Positions 35,449 to 43,187 of a stretch of 64,000 nucleotides of DNA are shown one piece after another; positions within the stretch are counted from its first letter, which is position 1; each line of letters begins with the position of its first letter. Below the pieces are notes generated by a model. That model was not told the DNA's origin. It did not search any database and saw only the letters and a program-made list of their open reading frames with translations. The stretch covers positions 1 through 64,000 of the forward strand of contig NZ_JALEGS010000013.1 in the NCBI RefSeq assembly GCF_022763345.1, given 5' to 3'. Source of the stretch: Phaeodactylibacter sp. (GTDB lineage: Bacteria; Bacteroidota; Bacteroidia; Chitinophagales; Saprospiraceae). Both the position numbers and the translations under genes were made by a program.

Positions 35449-36567
35449 CTAGCCTACTTTCCTGGGTGGATGGGCTTGCAGGAAATGCACCACTTCTTCC
35501 GGCTCGTCCGTCAGGCAAAGCAAATCGTAATATTCCCGGCCCCAGGCCAACTGCCTTAACAGAGGGTAAATCAGCGTTTCAATTTCATACCGCTGCCGGC
35601 CTAAAAAGACCATGGGGCTGTAGTAGTTGAAGGTGCCGTAGTGGTTCTGCGTGGCATCCATGAAAATCTCCTGAGTAGTACCTGCACTGCCGGGCGCACA
35701 AATAATACCGTACAGACTGATGGCCAGCAGGGTGTCTTCCCGAATGCTGTTCGAAAAATACTTGGCAATATGGCTGGCGAACAAATTGCTGGGCTCATGC
35801 CCATAAAACCAGGTGGGAATGGCAAGGTTTTCTGCGCCGTCCGGATAGTCCTGAAGTACAGCCTGAGCCGCTTCGTGATAGCCGGGATCGGTGTAGTGAG
35901 GCGCAGACTTCAGGGTGCGCAGGGCTTGTTTTAGGGCCTCCGCTCCATAAGGCGACAAGTATGCGCCAAGATTGGCGGCTTCCATGATGCCCGGCCCGCC
36001 CCCGGAAACGACAAAGTAGCCGGCTTTCGCCAAAAGCAGGGCGGTGAGGGCGGTTTTCTCGAAATATGGATCCGTGCGCAGTGTGCTATGCCCGCCCATG
36101 ATGCCCACACAGCGGCGGCTGGTCATGCCTTCCGCATCAAACTGCAGCAACTGCCGCAGCCCTTCGTCAATGGAATGATCGTGAATGCGCTGCCAGAGGG
36201 CTTCGTTGATAGGTGGATTGAGCTTGGAAGCCGAAAAGTGCTCGTAAATATGCAAGTCCGCCTGCTTGCCTTCTACCGGGGCGATGAGCTCCTGCCAGGT
36301 GTAAAGTGCCTTTCTGAATGGATTGTAGGGTAAAGGTTGTGCAGGTGGCGGGTAGATATGGGCACCGATACGCCGGAGTTGCAGCTCCGTTTCCAAATCC
36401 ATTGGGCAACCCAGGAAAGCCGTATTGCCGATGCGGCACTGGTCCCAGTCCCGGCTTTGCTCCCGCAAATCGACGCCCTGCACCGTGCAATTCGTTAAAT
36501 CCGTCCGGCCTTGCAGTGCTGCCCATTCGGTGATCAGGATTTCCTGGGGGTGGTCAAATTTCGTCAT
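35449..36567 (-). CDS. LOG-family protein (nucleotide phosphoribohydrolase-like)
   Basis: A 372-residue protein with a C-terminal LOG/lysine-decarboxylase-like domain: GGHSTLR, VSGGGPGIMEAAN and PGSAGTTQEIFMDATQNHYG (PGGxGTxxE with G to S). Such proteins remove ribose-5-phosphate from nucleotides. The N-terminal 120 residues carry a separate domain unlike the usual short LOG enzymes. The ATG at 36567 (MTKFDHPQEI) is chosen over 36597. Its start overlaps the end of coaE. Confidence 0.82.
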   Translation of the reverse strand: MTKFDHPQEILITEWAALQGRTDLTNCTVQGVDLREQSRDWDQCRIGNTAFLGCPMDLETELQLRRIGAHIYPPPAQPLPYNPFRKALYTWQELIAPVEGKQADLHIYEHFSASKLNPPINEALWQRIHDHSIDEGLRQLLQFDAEGMTSRRCVGIMGGHSTLRTDPYFEKTALTALLLAKAGYFVVSGGGPGIMEAANLGAYLSPYGAEALKQALRTLKSAPHYTDPGYHEAAQAVLQDYPDGAENLAIPTWFYGHEPSNLFASHIAKYFSNSIREDTLLAISLYGIICAPGSAGTTQEIFMDATQNHYGTFNYYSPMVFLGRQRYEIETLIYPLLRQLAWGREYYDLLCLTDEPEEVVHFLQAHPPRKVG

Positions 36568-37177
36568 AGCGTTGTTGAAGTTGTTGGTGGATAGCATGGA
36601 TTTGCTGGATTATTGACTGCTGCCCATCGTTCTGAATCCGGTAATCGGCGCGCCGGGCTTTCTCTTCCTCCGGCATTTGTTTGCGCATGCGGGCGCGAAC
36701 GGCCTCCTCCTCTACCCCATCCCGCTGCATCACCCGCCTGAGGCGCACCTCCTCCGGGGCACTCACCACAATCACCGCATCGAGCGCTTTGAAACTCCCA
36801 CTTTCGTAAAGCAGGGCGGCCTCTTTTAGCGTGTACGGCACACCGGACTGTTCCTTGTGCCAGCGTTCAGCATCTGCCCCAACTGCCGGGTGGACTGCGG
36901 CGTTGAGCTGTTCCAGTAAACCACCGTCACTGAAGGCTTTTTGAGCAATATGGGCTCGGTTGAGTGCTCCGGATGAATCGTAAGCTTCCGGTCCGAATAA
37001 GTCAATGATCCTCGCCTTGAGTTGCTCATCGTTGGCCATCAGCCATTTGGCGCGGTCATCGGCGTAGTATACCGGAATGCCCAGGGCTTCGAAGATACGG
37101 GCAGCAGTGGTTTTCCCACTTCCGATACCTCCGGTAATCCCTATTTTCAGGGGTGGTTTTGGCAATTTGCTTTCCAT
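36554..37177 (-). CDS. coaE: Dephospho-CoA kinase
   Basis: A 207-residue P-loop kinase that phosphorylates dephospho-CoA to coenzyme A, the last step of CoA synthesis. GITGGIGSGKTTAARIF (Walker A near 14-30), DDRAKWLM and the Arg-rich lid LRRVMQRDG match the family. The ATG at 37177 is chosen; the frame to 37327 adds non-homologous residues. Its stop overlaps the LOG gene start. Confidence 0.93.
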   Translation of the reverse strand: MESKLPKPPLKIGITGGIGSGKTTAARIFEALGIPVYYADDRAKWLMANDEQLKARIIDLFGPEAYDSSGALNRAHIAQKAFSDGGLLEQLNAAVHPAVGADAERWHKEQSGVPYTLKEAALLYESGSFKALDAVIVVSAPEEVRLRRVMQRDGVEEEAVRARMRKQMPEEEKARRADYRIQNDGQQSIIQQIHAIHQQLQQRYDEI

Positions 37178-37238
37178 AGGCGATAAAAATAAGTGCCTGA
37201 AGTTTAAAATACCGCACAATCGGCCTATTTTTAGAATC

Positions 37239-38249
37239 ATGGCGAGAAAAACAACCCTCCTCTTACCGTTTCTACTGCTTGGTGGCGTGCTCCTGGCGCA
37301 AGACCTGCACTTTTCGCAGTTCCACAATGCGCCTCAGCAAATCAACCCGGCTTTGGCAGGAGCTTACCGGCCCGACCACCGCTTTGGTGCCAATTACCGG
37401 TCGCAGTGGCAGTCCGTGCCGGTGGCTTATGAAACCATTGCAGCCGGCTACAGCCGAAAAGTGCGGTTGCCAAAGCTCCGGAATCATCTGTTTGGGGCGG
37501 GGGCGCACTTTTTGTATGATCAGGCTGGGGACGGGCAGCTGAGTTGGGTTCAGGTGGGGCTTTCGCTGGCATACCACTTGCAACTTTCGGAGGAACAAAC
37601 GCTTTCCGCAGGCATTCAGGGCCGCTTTGGGCAACGGACCCTGCAACCCGGTGCCTTTCAGTTTGGTGATCAGTTTACCGACAACTTCTTCGATCCCACG
37701 ACGCCTTCTGCTGAGGTGCTGCCCCGCACCGCCGCTGGCTACAGCAGCCTGGGGGCAGGCGTGAACTACCGCTATGCTGATACCCGCAGCCGTACCGAAA
37801 TTAATGCCGGCCTGGGCAGCGCTCACCTTAATCAGCCTTCTTTGTCCTTTTTGGAAAATGAGGCGGTCCCCCTGCCCATTTTGGTCAACCTTCATGTTAC
37901 AGGTGTCGTAGAATTGAATGAAACCTGGGACCTTGCAGCCTACCTGCTCGGACAGCGGCAGGGCAGCTACCGGGAAATCGTAGGCCTGGCCGGCGGGCGC
38001 TACCACCTGAATGAGTTAACGGGCCTGCCCTTAGCCGTACAATTAAGTGGCGGTTACCGGCTCAGTGATGCCGCTATCGTCCTGCTGGAAGTTTTTTATC
38101 GCGACTGGCGGCTCGGACTAAGCTACGATATCAACACCTCCCCTTTCCGGCAGGCTACTAATGGCCGGGGCGGGACGGAGTTGTCCCTGCAATATTTCAT
38201 CACCGAAGTCAAACCACCCAAAGCCTTCAAAGCCTGCCCGGTCTTTTAG
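37239..38249 (+). CDS. PorP/SprF family type IX secretion outer membrane protein
   Basis: A 336-residue protein with a signal peptide (MARKTTLLLPFLLLGGVLLAQ) and the characteristic PorP/SprF start DLHFSQFHNAPQQINPALAGAY, followed by a beta-barrel fold. PorP/SprF proteins work with the type IX secretion system and surface adhesins such as SprB. It is followed at 10 bases by an OmpA/TPR protein, a frequent partner. The ATG at 37239 is chosen because the upstream ATG at 37077 reads through coaE. Confidence 0.92.
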   Translation: MARKTTLLLPFLLLGGVLLAQDLHFSQFHNAPQQINPALAGAYRPDHRFGANYRSQWQSVPVAYETIAAGYSRKVRLPKLRNHLFGAGAHFLYDQAGDGQLSWVQVGLSLAYHLQLSEEQTLSAGIQGRFGQRTLQPGAFQFGDQFTDNFFDPTTPSAEVLPRTAAGYSSLGAGVNYRYADTRSRTEINAGLGSAHLNQPSLSFLENEAVPLPILVNLHVTGVVELNETWDLAAYLLGQRQGSYREIVGLAGGRYHLNELTGLPLAVQLSGGYRLSDAAIVLLEVFYRDWRLGLSYDINTSPFRQATNGRGGTELSLQYFITEVKPPKAFKACPVF

Positions 38250-38258
38250 CCCAATCCA

Positions 38259-40220
38259 ATGCCTATGCCTTACCGATTGTTTTTGATTGCCCTGCTTTCC
38301 CTTGCCCCTCTGCTGCTTCCCGGACAAACCTTTAAAGCTTTTGTGAAAGCTGGTGATGAGGCCCTGGCCCGGCAGGATTATCAGGCAGCGCTGCAGCATT
38401 TCAGTGGTGCCCTTTCCCTGCGCCCGGAGACCCCAGCCGTTAGTCTGAAATACGCACAAGTAGCACTGCGCTTTCATGCCTATCAGCAGGCGGCTGAGCA
38501 ATTTAAGGAAATACTGGACAGCCCACAGGGCGACCGCTTTCCGCAAGCACTGCTCGGTCTTGGCGAAGTCTATCAGCATACCGCGGACTACGATCCGGCA
38601 GTTGGGTACCTGACCGCCTTTCTGAAACGGCCGGGCCTTGCTCCGGAAGACCGCGCAAAAGCCGAACGAATACTACAGCAGTGCCGGTGGGCGCTCCGGC
38701 AAACGGCTGATACCCTGACCAAGGTTGCTCATCTGGGCAGAAGCGTGAATACCGATTACTCCGAATTTGCGCCCCTGCTGCACAACGATACCCTTTACTA
38801 TTCCTCTTTCCGCTACGAACGGGAAGAAGACGACTATGACCCACCGCGCCGCATCACCAAAGTGCTCTATCGCAAGGGGCAAAGCCGGGGCCGCCCACTA
38901 CGCCGTGGCTTCAATGACGATCAGTTGCATACCGCCCATACAGCCTTTAGCCCTGATGGGAACCGGGTGTACTTTACTGTATGCGATTATGTTAATGCTT
39001 CGGAAATCCGGTGTCAGCTGGGCTACCGGGAGCGGGACAGCCGGGGGCGCTGGGAGCGGAAGGTAAACTTTTTGCCAAACACGGTCAATCAAAAGGGGAA
39101 GACCGCCACGCAACCGAGCCTGGGGCACGACTCCACAGCGCAAACCGAAGTGCTCTTTTTTGTACAGGAAAGTGATGCCGGAGACCTTGAGCTGTTCCGT
39201 GCCGATATTGATACCGATGGTCAGGTGGGAGAACCTTTGCCTTTGTCAGCGCTCAACACTGCTCAAGACGACATTACCCCCTTTTTCCATACGCCTACGC
39301 AGACGCTCTACTTCAGCTCAGCCGGGCGGGATAATTTTGGAGGATATGATGTTTTCCGGTCAAGGCGTACGCCCGAAGGTTGGTCGCCCCCTGTGAATCT
39401 TGGGCTGCCGGTCAATTCCAGCTACAACGATCTTTACTACAGCCTGAGTGAGGACACGACCCTTGCTTTTCTGGCCAGCAACCGGACCGGTGCCTACTAC
39501 CTGGATGATGACTTTGAGGCCTGCTGCAATGACCTGTACGCCGTACAATACCTTTTGCCCACATCAGATACCCCGGCACTGACAGAAGTCCCGGACATGC
39601 CTGAGCCGGTGCGGCCCGGCATCCCTGAGCCAAAACCCGTCCCCAATACGCTACAGGATTTTCTGCCCCTGGCCCTCTATTTCGACAACGATGAGCCCGA
39701 CAAACGTACCCGGCGCACCACCACGCAGCGCACTTACGGGGAAACTTATGAAGCCTATGCAGCCCGAAAACCAGAATACCTGGACCGCTTTGCCGATCCG
39801 CTGGAGGCTGAGTTGAGGGAAGAAGCGACTTACGCCGTGGAAGCTTTTTTTGAGGAAGAAGCAGAGAAAGGGTTTCTGTTTTTGGGGCGATTTTCGGAAA
39901 TCCTTTTGCAACGCCTTGAAAGTGGGGACACCGTCGAGATTTTCATGAAAGGTTTCACGAGCCCCAGAGCCAAAAAGGACTACAACCTGGCCCTCAGTAA
40001 GCGGCGCATCAGCAGTGTGCGCAATCACTTCCGGGCCTATGAAGCTGGGGTTTTCCTACCTTACCTCGAAAACGGGCAGCTGATCTTATCGGAGCGCCCC
40101 TTTGGCGAAGCAGCCGCTTCCAATACGGTGAGCGATGCATTGGACGATTTGCGCAACAGCATCTACCATCCTGATGCAGCACGGGAACGGCGGGTGGAAA
40201 TCGTGGAGATTAAAGATTGA
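38259..40220 (+). CDS. OmpA-family protein with TPR and WD40-like repeats (PorE-like)
   Basis: A 653-residue protein: signal peptide (MPMPYRLFLIALLSLAPLLLPGQ), TPR-like repeats (about 25-140, AGDEALARQDYQAALQHFSGAL), a PD40/WD40-like beta-propeller (about 160-420, HTAFSPDGNRVYFTVCDY, TLYFSSAGRDNFGGYDVF) and a C-terminal OmpA peptidoglycan-binding domain (about 560-650, KKDYNLALSKRRISSV). This order resembles PorE, which anchors the type IX machinery to peptidoglycan. The carboxypeptidase-regulatory module of PorE was not seen. Likely cotranscribed with the PorP/SprF gene. Confidence 0.88.
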   Translation: MPMPYRLFLIALLSLAPLLLPGQTFKAFVKAGDEALARQDYQAALQHFSGALSLRPETPAVSLKYAQVALRFHAYQQAAEQFKEILDSPQGDRFPQALLGLGEVYQHTADYDPAVGYLTAFLKRPGLAPEDRAKAERILQQCRWALRQTADTLTKVAHLGRSVNTDYSEFAPLLHNDTLYYSSFRYEREEDDYDPPRRITKVLYRKGQSRGRPLRRGFNDDQLHTAHTAFSPDGNRVYFTVCDYVNASEIRCQLGYRERDSRGRWERKVNFLPNTVNQKGKTATQPSLGHDSTAQTEVLFFVQESDAGDLELFRADIDTDGQVGEPLPLSALNTAQDDITPFFHTPTQTLYFSSAGRDNFGGYDVFRSRRTPEGWSPPVNLGLPVNSSYNDLYYSLSEDTTLAFLASNRTGAYYLDDDFEACCNDLYAVQYLLPTSDTPALTEVPDMPEPVRPGIPEPKPVPNTLQDFLPLALYFDNDEPDKRTRRTTTQRTYGETYEAYAARKPEYLDRFADPLEAELREEATYAVEAFFEEEAEKGFLFLGRFSEILLQRLESGDTVEIFMKGFTSPRAKKDYNLALSKRRISSVRNHFRAYEAGVFLPYLENGQLILSERPFGEAAASNTVSDALDDLRNSIYHPDAARERRVEIVEIKD

Positions 40221-40226
40221 AAAAGC

Positions 40227-40826
40227 TTATTGTGTGGCTACAACGAGGTCGAAGTGGATGTCAATTTCTTCCTCCACTTTGATCAGTCCACCCATAGCGG
40301 TAGGTGGGGTAATACCAAAATCTCGCATACAAAGGGTCTTTCTGGATTGAATCCGGAACTTCGCTTTGCCCAGTGCCTTTACCCGTACCGGCAGGGAGAT
40401 TTGCCGGGAGCGGCCAGCCAGCCTTACAGAAGCTTCAGCGGTCAAATCAGACCACCCTTCCGTTGCATTTAAAGCCAGTGGCAGGTGTAACTCCTTGGGC
40501 TGAATTACAATTTCCGGATAGGCATCTGCCTTCAGTGCCTCATAGAGGTCTTTATTCATAATGCGGTTGCCACAATCCAATGCGCGGACGGGAATTCGCA
40601 GGCGGGTACCTTTAAAAATGTAGTGCCCGTCGCAGTGCTGCTCCAATTCATAGGTAATGGGCTCGAAGTCTTCTTCGCAAACGCAGGAGAAGGGCTTGAT
40701 ATTGGACGTTCCGATGAGCGTCAGTTCAGACTCTTCAAGAATGTAAGCCCGCTCCCGATCGGCATATCCGGAAAGCAGGATAGTCAGCACCAACAGCAGG
40801 AAAGTAAAGCGGACAGGGTAACGCAT
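40227..40826 (-). CDS. YceI-family lipid-binding protein (first of two)
   Basis: A 199-residue YceI-fold protein with an N-terminal signal (MRYPVRFTFLLLVLTILLSGYA). LTLIGTSNIKPFSC, IRVPVRAL-type strands and MRDFGITPPTAMG near the C-terminus match the family, which binds isoprenoids or other lipids in a beta-barrel pocket. It is the last of a minus-strand group: YceI, porin, YceI, with gaps of about 100-145 bases. Confidence 0.85.
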   Translation of the reverse strand: MRYPVRFTFLLLVLTILLSGYADRERAYILEESELTLIGTSNIKPFSCVCEEDFEPITYELEQHCDGHYIFKGTRLRIPVRALDCGNRIMNKDLYEALKADAYPEIVIQPKELHLPLALNATEGWSDLTAEASVRLAGRSRQISLPVRVKALGKAKFRIQSRKTLCMRDFGITPPTAMGGLIKVEEEIDIHFDLVVATQ

Positions 40827-40925
40827 GGCTTTGGGTTTGGGTGAAAAAAGGACTCCCGGCAGGCATGGAGCGCCGGCCGGGAGCCTGATTTTTGCTAGTC
40901 TTTCGACTCTACGTTTTTCTTTTCC

Positions 40926-42242
40926 TTAGAAGCCAACTACTGCTTCAATCATCAGGCCGCTGAAATTGCCATCAGAGAGCAATGAGCCTGGCGCAAAGTC
41001 AAGGTATTCCTGGTTCACATACTCTGCTTTCAGCAGGATGTTGTCGATGACGAACCAGCCACCGCCGATTTGATAGCGGTTAATGGTTACGGAAGCGTCA
41101 CTGGATACATCCGCATTAACGGTATTGTAACGGCCACCGATGTAGAAGTCCTCATTCTTGCCGAAGCGGTACAGTACATCCGCAGCAACCTGCGTCATAT
41201 TACGCTTTTCAGGTTCGAACCAGTTGCGTCCGCTAGACATTTCGTAGGTTCCGAAGAATTCAAATCCGCCGGCTTTGACAAATGCGTTGCCCATAAAGGC
41301 CGTCACTTCGTCCATAAAACCAGGGCTGTAGCGGCCGGAGGAGAAGATGCCGCGGTCGCCAGCGCCTACACCCGGAGGAGACATCACGAGGTAGTAGCGG
41401 GAGCCGCCACGGTCACCACTGTAAAGGTGGTTAACCGCTGAGCTTGCAGTGTGGTAGGCAGAACCGGTTACCCGGAGGCGTACGTTATCTGCTACTTGGC
41501 TATCGTAGCCAATCTTACCAATGATAGAAGGTGCACGATTGGAGTTTTCGTCTACTTCACTGGTGTTTGGTGCAGTAATGTTACCATTGATCTCACCACC
41601 GGTGATTCCCAGCATGGCAATCCAACCCTCTTTCTGGTAGTAAACTTCACCACCGATCTCAGTATTGAAGGCATCAACGATGTAGTTGCCTACGAATGGG
41701 TTGTACATGGCATTACCGTTGTCCGTACGGCGGAAGTGTGCATCACCGTAGTTGATTTCCATGTGACCGGCACGGATGGTGATGTTTTCCATCAGCTTGT
41801 CCGCAAAATCACTGTTGAGGAAGGACAGGTCATCGACTTGAATGAAACCACCTTTCACCCATGCTTCGGGGTGGTGGCGGGAAGACAGATAGGTCACCAG
41901 GTTCAGGCGAACGCCTTTGGCCAGTTCCACGTCGATGTTTAGGTTGGCTGTTGCGAGGTTGAAACCAGGCTCAAGGTTGTAAAGTTCATTGTCAAACTGA
42001 CCGTCGCCGTCCACATCCATGAGGGTGTTGCTGTGGTCGAGTGCCTGGAATTGTTGGGCAAAGTTACCACCCAAGCGGACTTTCACGCCTTCGAAATCAA
42101 GGCTATCCTTTTTGAGGTATTCGAATTCATTCACACCTTCCTGATCGTAAGGGCGAAGGTTGTCAATCCTGGCTTGCTGAGCCATCAGTGAGGTCACCGC
42201 GAGCAGTGCGATGAAGCTAAATAATGCTTTGAATAATTTCAT
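40926..42242 (-). CDS. Outer membrane porin-like protein
   Basis: A 438-residue protein with a signal peptide (MKLFKALFSFIALLAVTSLMAQ) and alternating strands typical of a phosphate-selective or Oprp/OprO-like 16-strand porin (VRLGGNFAQQFQAL, INYGDAHFRRTDNGN, YNPFVGNYIVDAF). It ends in a beta-strand with a terminal aromatic (SGLMIEAVVGF), as for barrels inserted by BamA. It lies between two YceI genes and may form a nutrient-uptake set. Substrate unknown. Confidence 0.8.
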   Translation of the reverse strand: MKLFKALFSFIALLAVTSLMAQQARIDNLRPYDQEGVNEFEYLKKDSLDFEGVKVRLGGNFAQQFQALDHSNTLMDVDGDGQFDNELYNLEPGFNLATANLNIDVELAKGVRLNLVTYLSSRHHPEAWVKGGFIQVDDLSFLNSDFADKLMENITIRAGHMEINYGDAHFRRTDNGNAMYNPFVGNYIVDAFNTEIGGEVYYQKEGWIAMLGITGGEINGNITAPNTSEVDENSNRAPSIIGKIGYDSQVADNVRLRVTGSAYHTASSAVNHLYSGDRGGSRYYLVMSPPGVGAGDRGIFSSGRYSPGFMDEVTAFMGNAFVKAGGFEFFGTYEMSSGRNWFEPEKRNMTQVAADVLYRFGKNEDFYIGGRYNTVNADVSSDASVTINRYQIGGGWFVIDNILLKAEYVNQEYLDFAPGSLLSDGNFSGLMIEAVVGF

Positions 42243-42386
42243 GACGAGTAGGTTTTTAACGTGGTTGTTTTATGTGAATCGCTAACACACGCACCGTTCA
42301 GGCAGGGCCGGGCATAACGGTCCCGGTCAGAAGTCCTGTTAGTAAGGGCGCTGTTTTTCGAGAAAATCCAGATGAATCTTTAAGTC

Positions 42387-42977
42387 TTACCGGTCCAGGC
42401 TGGCGTTGCCGTTGGAAGGCACCATATTGACACTATAGTCAATGGTAACTTTTTCACCGGTTTTAATGGAGCCCATGAGTGCAGTGGGAGGTTCCACTCC
42501 GTAGTCGGGCATATTGATGTCGTAGCTGCCGGAGAAAACCAGCCCGCCGTTGGCTACCGGCTTCCCGTTGGCTTTGAGGGTGACGGTTTTGGTTTGTCCG
42601 GCTACCGTGAGCTTACCGTTTGCAGTGATCAGGTACTTACCGTTAACCCATTTCACATCGGCCGTGCTTACTTTAAAAGTGATGTTGGGATATTTGTCTT
42701 TTTTGAGGGCATCCCAGGTTTTGCCGTCCATAATCCGGCCTTTGGTACTCACAATACCTTCTACAGGAACGGTCACCGACAAGTTTCTAATGTTGCCTAC
42801 CTTCCCATCTGTCCAGTCGATGTAAGCTTCAGCATTTATCTTGGTGATATCCGATGTCCAATCGTGAAGGGTAGATGTACCAGACACGGTCATCTCAAAA
42901 TGCGCCACCTCATAGGCCTGCCCGGAAAGTGAAGCCGCAATCAGCAGTGCGAGTAAGTTCAATAGCAGGTTTTTCAT
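42387..42977 (-). CDS. YceI-family lipid-binding protein (second)
   Basis: A 196-residue protein with signal peptide (MKNLLLNLLALLIAASLSGQ) and the YceI pattern FEMTVSGTSTLHDWTSDIT ... MDGKTWDALKKDKYPNITFKV ... YGVEPPTALMGSIKTG. It differs from the downstream copy by having shorter loops. It heads the YceI-porin-YceI group. A perfect -7 element (43012-43019) and two palindromes lie upstream. Confidence 0.88.
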   Translation of the reverse strand: MKNLLLNLLALLIAASLSGQAYEVAHFEMTVSGTSTLHDWTSDITKINAEAYIDWTDGKVGNIRNLSVTVPVEGIVSTKGRIMDGKTWDALKKDKYPNITFKVSTADVKWVNGKYLITANGKLTVAGQTKTVTLKANGKPVANGGLVFSGSYDINMPDYGVEPPTALMGSIKTGEKVTIDYSVNMVPSNGNASLDR

Positions 42978-43011
42978 ATCTCTCTGTTTTTATTGATAGT
43001 TCAAAGATATC

Positions 43012-43019
43012 CTACCTAA
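43012..43019 (-). promoter_or_regulatory. -7 promoter element for the YceI-porin-YceI group
   Basis: On the minus strand TATCTTTG matches TAnnTTTG exactly, 35 bases before the ATG at 42977. Confidence 0.6.
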
Positions 43020-43033
43020 GGGGTGGGGATTGG

Positions 43034-43069
43034 TGACATTCGTCAAAACCCTGTGTGACCTTTATCACT
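43034..43069. promoter_or_regulatory. Two Crp/Fnr-like palindromes upstream of the YceI-porin group
   Basis: TGAC-ATTC-GTCA (43034-43045) is a perfect 4-4-4 palindrome, and TGTGA-CCTTTA-TCACT (43054-43069) is one base from a CRP-type site. They lie 15 to 50 bases upstream of the -7 element, the position expected for an activator. The protein that binds them is not known. They could also act on the divergent S9 peptidase gene. Confidence 0.45.
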
Positions 43070-43187
43070 CAGACGTTAAAGGCTTAACAATGCTAAATAT
43101 GCAAGATGGATTTTCAAGCCTTTTTACGATATTTAAGGAGCATTTTAGTGCGAACCATTTCCAAATCACCACAACAAACCTGACTTT

